From an uncultured Woeseiaceae bacterium (GTDB taxonomy: Bacteria > Pseudomonadota > Gammaproteobacteria > Steroidobacterales > Woeseiaceae), in assembly GCA_905480255.1 (NCBI GenBank), contig CAJQPR010000053.1, positions 1-57,260 of the forward strand: a stretch of 57,260 nucleotides of DNA, written 5' to 3'. Position 1 is the first letter of the stretch; the number at the start of each line of letters is the position of its first letter. The position numbers were made by a program, and so were the translations under genes. This document shows, in pieces, positions 52,072 through 57,260 of this stretch. Below the pieces are notes generated by a model, which saw nothing but the letters and a program-made list of their open reading frames with translations, did no database searches and was not told the origin of the DNA.

Positions 52072-53994
52072 TCAGGATGCAATCGCTGCTTCAACATAGG
52101 CTGCTTTATCATTGGCAGCATCTTCCTGGCTGATCTGTTTCGAGTTATACATTGCCTGATCCGCGACGCTTACCAGGTGCCACAGGTCTTGCCCATGCTG
52201 AGGCATGAGTGCAATACCAACACTCGCCGCACATTCAATTTCCTGCCCCTGGATGATATAGGCTTCGAAGGCCGTCTCAACCAGCCGCCGGGCGACGTGT
52301 TTAGCATCCTCGACCGAAATGCCAGGCAGGACAATAGCGAACTCATCGCCGCCCAGGCGCGCAAGAATATCCTCAGGTCTTAAGCAATACTCGAGACGGT
52401 GACCGAATGCTTTCAGAAGCGCATCGCCGGCCTGATGACCGAACCGATCATTGATCGCTTTAAATTGATTGAGATCCAGGTAGAGGACTGCGCCCTGATC
52501 ATTGTTCTGAATCGCCTCTGCAGCCAGTTTTTCAAATCCACGCCGATTGAGAATACCGGTCAGTGGGTCGCGCAAGGCATCCGCGAGTATCTTCGTCTCA
52601 TTGCGTTTGCGCTGAGTAATATCGATCAGGGTCACCGAGAAGTCGTTGCCGACCGGTTCACCAACAACGCGGATCCAAGATTCGTTATCGTCCATCTCGA
52701 TAGCCGTTTCATAACTTGTACTGGTCATTGGCGGGCTGTCACCGCTGAATTGTTCGGCCAGCTTGTCAGGATTTAGCAATTCGAGCTTGTCCAGGGGCAT
52801 ACCAACGAGTGTGCCGTTGCCGCTCTGCAGAAAACGCTCAGCAGCCCGGTTGGCGAATATGCAGCGAAAGCGGCCACTGGTCTCCCGCGTATCTCGTGCA
52901 AAGCGGAGAATGCCATTCGATGAATGTTCAACCAGTGAACGAATGAGGTGCTCACTGTCCGCCAGAGCCCTGAGAGCCTTTTTTCTCTCGGTCACATCGC
53001 GACAGACAACAACCGTTCCCTGGTTCCGGCCCGACGGGCTGGTAAGCGGTGCACTGTTTAGTTCGAAATAGCGGTCGGTGTTCATCTTGACCGTCTGAGT
53101 CAAATCACGGTCCCTGCCGTGATCGAGAATCGCCCTCGCTTCCGGAACGTCTTCCCACAGTTTATGACCAACAAGCTCGCTTTCGCTGGACTTCAGCAGA
53201 TCCTGCGCCGGATTGTTGGCGCTGATAATTCGTTGCGACTTGTCGAGCACGATGATGGGATCGCGGACGTGATCGAACATCGTCTGGTACGCAAGAGGAC
53301 TGAATTCATAGACACGGAGTGCGACGCTTGTCCACCAATACAAGGGCAGCAGCAAGACCAGGGTCAATGATGTAAACGGAAATTCGATCGGTCCAATCCT
53401 GAGCAGTGTATTCCCCACGCTGACTGCGAACGGCAGTACCGCGCAGGTAAGAAGGAGAATAACTTTCTTGCGATGCGCGCGCGCAATCGTCGGCAATCGG
53501 CCCGCCATTGCGATGATTGAGAAACCGAAAAGGCCAAAGCAGTACGGCGCATGTACGCGCTTGAACCAAAAATGTTCATCGGGTTCCGTAAAGCGAATTA
53601 CGCCATCAATTTCAACCACAGACCATACTAGGTGATGCAGTTCGTTGGTCATCGCCAGCCCGGTTGAAACGACCGGAACGATGGACAATGCCGCGATCAC
53701 AAACATATGCGGCCGACCGACCGTGAATTCACGATAGATGGTGTATAGAGCAACGGGCACGAATCCAGAACTAAAAAACGTCAATGTTCGCCCGACTCCG
53801 TACATATGAGCATCTGTTGTGCCATAAGCAAAAGCGCTTCCAGCCGTCATCAAGCCAATTAGAAACAGAAAATAACTAACAGTATTGTTGGCGGATTCGA
53901 TCGACGCCCGCGAGACCCGGACCGCCATCCAGAAATAGAGGACTGTCGTGAAGACAAAAACCGGCGGTAGAATATCGACCAGCTGCTCAATCAC
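52072..53994 (-). CDS. Membrane diguanylate cyclase with PAS domains
   Basis: A 640-residue protein. Residues 8-225 hold seven or eight hydrophobic helices resembling the histidine-kinase 7TM sensor region. Two PAS domains follow (about 240-340 and 345-465; each ends with a DxTxRK-like segment such as RDVTERKKALRAL). A GGDEF domain completes the protein with GGDEF at 548-552 and the allosteric site RPED at 539-542, five residues upstream. Both are intact, so it should make cyclic di-GMP and be product-inhibited. It is convergent with the DUF4397 gene. Signal for the membrane region unknown. Confidence 0.9.
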   Translation of the reverse strand: MIEQLVDILPPVFVFTTVLYFWMAVRVSRASIESANNTVSYFLFLIGLMTAGSAFAYGTTDAHMYGVGRTLTFFSSGFVPVALYTIYREFTVGRPHMFVIAALSIVPVVSTGLAMTNELHHLVWSVVEIDGVIRFTEPDEHFWFKRVHAPYCFGLFGFSIIAMAGRLPTIARAHRKKVILLLTCAVLPFAVSVGNTLLRIGPIEFPFTSLTLVLLLPLYWWTSVALRVYEFSPLAYQTMFDHVRDPIIVLDKSQRIISANNPAQDLLKSSESELVGHKLWEDVPEARAILDHGRDRDLTQTVKMNTDRYFELNSAPLTSPSGRNQGTVVVCRDVTERKKALRALADSEHLIRSLVEHSSNGILRFARDTRETSGRFRCIFANRAAERFLQSGNGTLVGMPLDKLELLNPDKLAEQFSGDSPPMTSTSYETAIEMDDNESWIRVVGEPVGNDFSVTLIDITQRKRNETKILADALRDPLTGILNRRGFEKLAAEAIQNNDQGAVLYLDLNQFKAINDRFGHQAGDALLKAFGHRLEYCLRPEDILARLGGDEFAIVLPGISVEDAKHVARRLVETAFEAYIIQGQEIECAASVGIALMPQHGQDLWHLVSVADQAMYNSKQISQEDAANDKAAYVEAAIAS

Positions 53995-54025
53995 TGAACA
54001 GTCTCAAGAGGAAAGTTTTGGGTGC

Positions 54026-54052
54026 ACCGATACATTTCGGCATCGTATCGGT
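54026..54052. repeat. 8-bp inverted repeat upstream of the diguanylate cyclase
   Basis: ACCGATAC (54026-54033) and GTATCGGT (54045-54052) are inverted arms around an 11-base spacer. They lie 32-58 bases before the diguanylate cyclase start, on the minus strand, and downstream of the YbdK-type gene stop would be on the other side. Could be an operator or a short hairpin. Confidence 0.5.
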
Positions 54053-54147
54053 CATGCCGCACTGGTGCTGCGACTCATTCCGCATTCCGCTTGCCAAATT
54101 AAGGCACTGATTCACGCTTTCGCAATGAAACGCCCGTACGGCGCGGT

Positions 54148-55284
54148 CTACAGGCCTTCGGCAGTATCCGCGACCAGAGTATCGACCACTGCGATCAGGG
54201 CCTCTTCACGGGTGCTTCCGGCCGCTGTCGATAGCTCGTGAGCTTTCAGTTGCCGATGCGCGCTGGTGCCACGGCTCAGAATATCCCTGACCGAAGCGAC
54301 CTCGGCCTCACAGCCAAGTGCACGCGCATCTTCGTAGGTCAGGTCGAGAATCTCATCGAGCAACTCGTCGAATGGCACGATTTCACCTTTTGCAAAATCG
54401 ATCAGCCCCTCGTCAAAGCTGTAACGCATTGCCCGCCAGCGATTCTCCCTGACCAGCATTGGTGTGTAGGTTCTCCAGCGTTGATTGGCAAGGCGCAGGC
54501 GATAAAGCATGCGCATTATGCAAACGAGCATTGCAGCAAGTGCAACCGCATCATCGACACGTGTACACACATCCATGATGCGTGTTTCAAGTGTCGGAAA
54601 TCTCGCGCTCGGGCGAAGGTCCCACCAGATCTTGGTTGAGTCTTCGATTACACCGGCATTTATCATGATTTCAACATGCCGCTCGTACTCCGCATAGCTC
54701 TGAAATTTTTCAGGCAGTCCGGTTCGGGGCAACGCATCGAAGATTGTCAGGCGGTAACTCTTAAGGCCGGTATCGTTGCCGTTCCAGAATGGAGAAGAGC
54801 ACGACAACGCCAGCAAATGTGGCAGGAAATACGCCGCCTGGTTCATCAGATCAATTCTCAGCGGATCGTCGTTGATACCAACATGGACATGCATGCCACA
54901 TATTACGAGCCGACGGGCGGCGCCCTGCATCTCGGCAGTCAGAGACTCATAACGATCTTTCTGGGTATGCTTTTGCTCTGACCAATGACTGAAAGGATGC
55001 GTTGATGAAGCAATCGGTGCGATGCCATGCCGATCGGTCACTTCAATGATGCTTTTGCGTAACTTCGCGAGATCCTCACGCGCTTCCTGAACGTTTTGAC
55101 AAACCTTGGTTCCGACTTCAATTTGCGACTGAAGCAACTCTGTGGTCACCTGGCCACCCAGAAGTTCTTCACACTCTGCAAGCAGAGATTTTGGCGGGTC
55201 GACTACGAGCGCACGGGTTTCTTTGTCAACAAGGAGATACTCCTCCTCCACACCAATTGTGAACTGGGGTTTGTTTCTCGTCAC
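54148..55284 (-). CDS. Carboxylate-amine ligase, YbdK type
   Basis: A 378-residue glutamate-cysteine ligase family 2 protein. The opening FTIGVEEEYLLVDKETRALV and the HVHVGINDDP motif, with its metal-binding histidines, identify the YbdK group. E. coli YbdK has weak glutamate-cysteine ligase activity; the true reaction is an ATP-dependent amide bond between a carboxylate and an amine. Length fits. It is followed 20 bases upstream by an N-formylglutamate amidohydrolase-type gene on the same strand, a pairing seen in other ligase clusters. Confidence 0.9.
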   Translation of the reverse strand: MTRNKPQFTIGVEEEYLLVDKETRALVVDPPKSLLAECEELLGGQVTTELLQSQIEVGTKVCQNVQEAREDLAKLRKSIIEVTDRHGIAPIASSTHPFSHWSEQKHTQKDRYESLTAEMQGAARRLVICGMHVHVGINDDPLRIDLMNQAAYFLPHLLALSCSSPFWNGNDTGLKSYRLTIFDALPRTGLPEKFQSYAEYERHVEIMINAGVIEDSTKIWWDLRPSARFPTLETRIMDVCTRVDDAVALAAMLVCIMRMLYRLRLANQRWRTYTPMLVRENRWRAMRYSFDEGLIDFAKGEIVPFDELLDEILDLTYEDARALGCEAEVASVRDILSRGTSAHRQLKAHELSTAAGSTREEALIAVVDTLVADTAEGL

Positions 55285-55304
55285 GTGGTGCCCTCCTTCA
55301 GAAC

Positions 55305-56138
55305 TCAGGCAGACTTTGGCGGCTGCCTCGACGCTATATCGGTTGGATTAATTTGTGTCGGTACCGAGCCAACAATCGAGTGCATAACCTCAGCGATTCG
55401 TTGCACGCCGTCCGCACGGAAAATGAGATCCTGCCGAATCTCTATGCCAACATGCGGAAGGCCGATAGTTTCCGCATGTTGGTCGATAGTGAAATCCTGC
55501 GGCGCCTTGCCCGAATAAGGTTCGTTGTCGCCAACAAGGTAGCCGGCCTCCCGCAGACCATTGATAAATATTTCCGCCGTTAGCCTGTCCTTGTCCCACA
55601 AAACGCCCATTTCCCAGGTTCTCGAATCGCCGTTCATCACAGGCGCAAAACTGTGGATTGAGACAAACACTGGTTCGACACCGAGTTCGGCGAATCTCTT
55701 GATTTCGTTATCGATAGCCGCGTGATATGGCCAGTAAATCGAATTCGCCCGCAGGTCTTTGTCTTCCTGATGCAGATTGCGATTGCCGGGAACGACCACG
55801 CCGTCTCCGAATTCAAGGAAGGCGCCGGGATCCATCAGCTGGCGATTGCAGTCAACAATCAGACGCGAATACTCGCAAAGAACAGCTGTGACACCCAGGC
55901 TTTCTGCGAGCGCCTCCGTTAGTGCGCCCGCGCCGATGTCGACAGCCAGGTGACAACGACGCGCAAAGGGGTCGAGGCCCATCGTCCCAAGCTCCCGCGG
56001 AAATTGCGGGCTGGCATGATCACAGACCAGGAGTATCGGTTTTGTGGAACCCGGATTTCTAACAACGAATGGCGCCGGCTCGTCGACGGCCAAAAGCGAT
56101 GCAGTGTGTGATTGATTGTCAGTGCCTTCTGGGGGCAT
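55305..56138 (-). CDS. N-formylglutamate amidohydrolase family protein
   Basis: A 277-residue enzyme of the HutG/FGase family. The metal-binding region LLVCDHASPQFPRELG, DIGAGALTEALAESL and VSIHSFAPVMNGDSRTWEMGVLWD are family signatures. Family members release formate from N-formylglutamate or act on other N-acyl amino acids. No hut genes lie near, and the neighbouring YbdK-type ligase suggests another peptide-like substrate. Its stop is 20 bases before the ligase start. Confidence 0.86.
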   Translation of the reverse strand: MPPEGTDNQSHTASLLAVDEPAPFVVRNPGSTKPILLVCDHASPQFPRELGTMGLDPFARRCHLAVDIGAGALTEALAESLGVTAVLCEYSRLIVDCNRQLMDPGAFLEFGDGVVVPGNRNLHQEDKDLRANSIYWPYHAAIDNEIKRFAELGVEPVFVSIHSFAPVMNGDSRTWEMGVLWDKDRLTAEIFINGLREAGYLVGDNEPYSGKAPQDFTIDQHAETIGLPHVGIEIRQDLIFRADGVQRIAEVMHSIVGSVPTQINPTDIASRQPPKSA

Positions 56139-56227
56139 AAATTATCTGGCAATTTGTGAATCCGACGGCAGTGTACCGCATCGCCGGTGCAATATGCGGA
56201 TTTGCATACCGTGATGAATACTTAATT

Positions 56228-57260
56228 TCAGGCGCGTTGAGTCGATGCACCTTGATCTGCCCAGGGCTCGAAAGTCTGCACTGATGTCGGCCGGGCAATA
56301 TAGTATCCCTGCGCGAACTTGACACCTATTTCGCTAAGCTTTTCAATAACTTCCTTGCTCTCAACGCGCTCAGCAATCGTTTCGATGCCCATTGCCTCAC
56401 CAACCTCGTTGATTGCCTTCACCATGCTCTCGTCAACGGAGTCTTCAGCTACATTGCGAATGAACTGGCCATCGATTTTCAGGTAGTCCACGGGCAGGTT
56501 CTTAAGATAAGTGAACGAGGAGAGCCCGCTGCCAAAATCGTCGAGGGAGAATTTGCAGCCAAGTTTTTTCAACGCCTGCATGAAATGGATGACTCTCGAC
56601 AAATTTGAAATTGCCGCTGTCTCCGTGATCTCGAAGCAAATCGCTCCTTTCGGCAGCTTTTGCTTTTTAAGTTCGTCGATGACGAATTCAAGGAATCGAT
56701 CTTCACTAAGAGACGTACCTGATAAATTGATTGCCAGCGTAAAGTGCGCGAACTCCGCCTCGGGATTGCGGTCAGCGAGTTGCGAAAGTGCCTGGCGAAT
56801 CACCCAACGATCCAGTGTGGACATCAGGTTGTAGCGTTCAGCGGCCGGAATGAACTGGTCTGGCCCGACGATCTCGCCGTTTTCGTCGCGCATTCGCAGC
56901 AACAATTCATAATGGCCTCGAGATGAGCTGTTCTCTTTGCCAATACCGACGATAGGCTGATAGAAAAGTTCGAGCCTGTTCTCTTCGACCGCACTGGTAA
57001 TTCGGGAAACCCATTTCATCTCTTCATGCCGCATTGACGCGTCACTATCCTGATAAAGATGAATCTGGTTGCGACCCATGTCTTTGGCGGAATAACACGC
57101 CACGTCGGCCGAACTCATAACACTCGCAACGTCAGGGCTCTCTTTTGAAACCATGACTACACCGAGCGAGCAACGCGCGCTCGTGAACGCATCCTTCCAG
57201 TTAAACCTGTGGGCTTCCACCGCGCCGCGAATCGCTTCTCCGACTTCCATGGCGCGCTCT
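56228..57260 (-). CDS. GGDEF-EAL domain protein, 5' end outside window
   Basis: About 344 residues are visible; the frame is open past the window edge. The first 70 residues are the end of a GGDEF domain (SLGVVMVSKESPDVASVMSSADVACYSAKDMGRNQIHLY). An EAL domain follows (about 85-335). The signature motif reads ELLLR instead of EALLR, but the catalytic aspartates DDFGSG, and the metal-binding E and K residues in LKIDGQFIRN, are present. ETIAERVES is the third key acidic site. It should degrade cyclic di-GMP. The GGDEF active-site motif lies outside the window and cannot be judged. Confidence 0.88.
   Translation of the reverse strand, partial: ERAMEVGEAIRGAVEAHRFNWKDAFTSARCSLGVVMVSKESPDVASVMSSADVACYSAKDMGRNQIHLYQDSDASMRHEEMKWVSRITSAVEENRLELFYQPIVGIGKENSSSRGHYELLLRMRDENGEIVGPDQFIPAAERYNLMSTLDRWVIRQALSQLADRNPEAEFAHFTLAINLSGTSLSEDRFLEFVIDELKKQKLPKGAICFEITETAAISNLSRVIHFMQALKKLGCKFSLDDFGSGLSSFTYLKNLPVDYLKIDGQFIRNVAEDSVDESMVKAINEVGEAMGIETIAERVESKEVIEKLSEIGVKFAQGYYIARPTSVQTFEPWADQGASTQRA

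Noticed and set aside
1-57260. tRNA, rRNA, CRISPR, insertion sequence or prophage
   Set aside because: No cloverleaf, regularly spaced repeat array, transposase, integrase or phage structural gene was recognised.

Overview
The window reads as chromosomal DNA of a free-living, probably marine, gammaproteobacterium. The evidence is a PhoB-type regulator, a YoaA/DinG-like helicase, DusA, a large KefA-like channel, many outer-membrane barrels and lipoproteins, and c-di-GMP enzymes. The mixture (DUF481, DUF3313 and DUF4136 proteins, a Gram-negative sortase, GTP-dependent PEP carboxykinase) would fit Woeseiaceae-like lineages, but that placement is an inference. No rRNA, tRNA, CRISPR array, phage or transposase was recognised. 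Gene starts were moved to internal codons wherever a signal peptide, ribosome binding site or family alignment favoured this.

Layout. 1-8.5 kb is housekeeping: phoB (with the probable start of phoR), tsaB, a yoaA-like helicase, divergent pckG, an FHA-linked class III cyclase, a methyltransferase and dusA. 8.7-18.3 kb is membrane physiology: a giant mechanosensitive channel, a CadD-like transporter with no normal start codon, a three-gene efflux operon (outer-membrane factor, membrane fusion protein, DUF2955 pump), an AI-2E-family permease and a small potassium channel. 18.3-41 kb is dense in exported proteins: three DUF3313 lipoproteins, two DUF481 barrels, a porin, a surface-antigen barrel, DUF4136 and SYLF proteins, a MipA-containing double-barrel protein, and a sortase gene cluster. 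41-50.6 kb is a branched-chain-type ABC uptake operon (livHMGF) carrying an acyl-CoA synthetase before its binding protein, followed upstream by a GlcD-type FAD oxidase and a divergent aldehyde dehydrogenase. 50.6-57.3 kb has a DUF4397 lipoprotein, a membrane diguanylate cyclase, a YbdK-type ligase with an N-formylglutamate amidohydrolase, and a truncated GGDEF-EAL gene.

The most striking unit is 25.4-29.1 kb on the minus strand: a BON-OmpA protein, a DUF4332 helix-hairpin-helix membrane protein, a class D-like sortase, a small secreted protein ending in LPSTA plus membrane anchor plus basic tail, and a LolA-like carrier. This looks like a one-sortase, one-substrate surface attachment system in a Gram-negative cell. 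The substrate is small and lacks the von Willebrand domain of the known marine sortase targets. A 13-bp tandem repeat runs through the end of the sortase gene, and a strong terminator follows the substrate gene.

Other points of interest: two degraded genes fused head-to-head at 25.2 kb, a shared N-terminal module in three envelope proteins, a 32-bp perfect palindrome, and a hairpin abutting a start codon.
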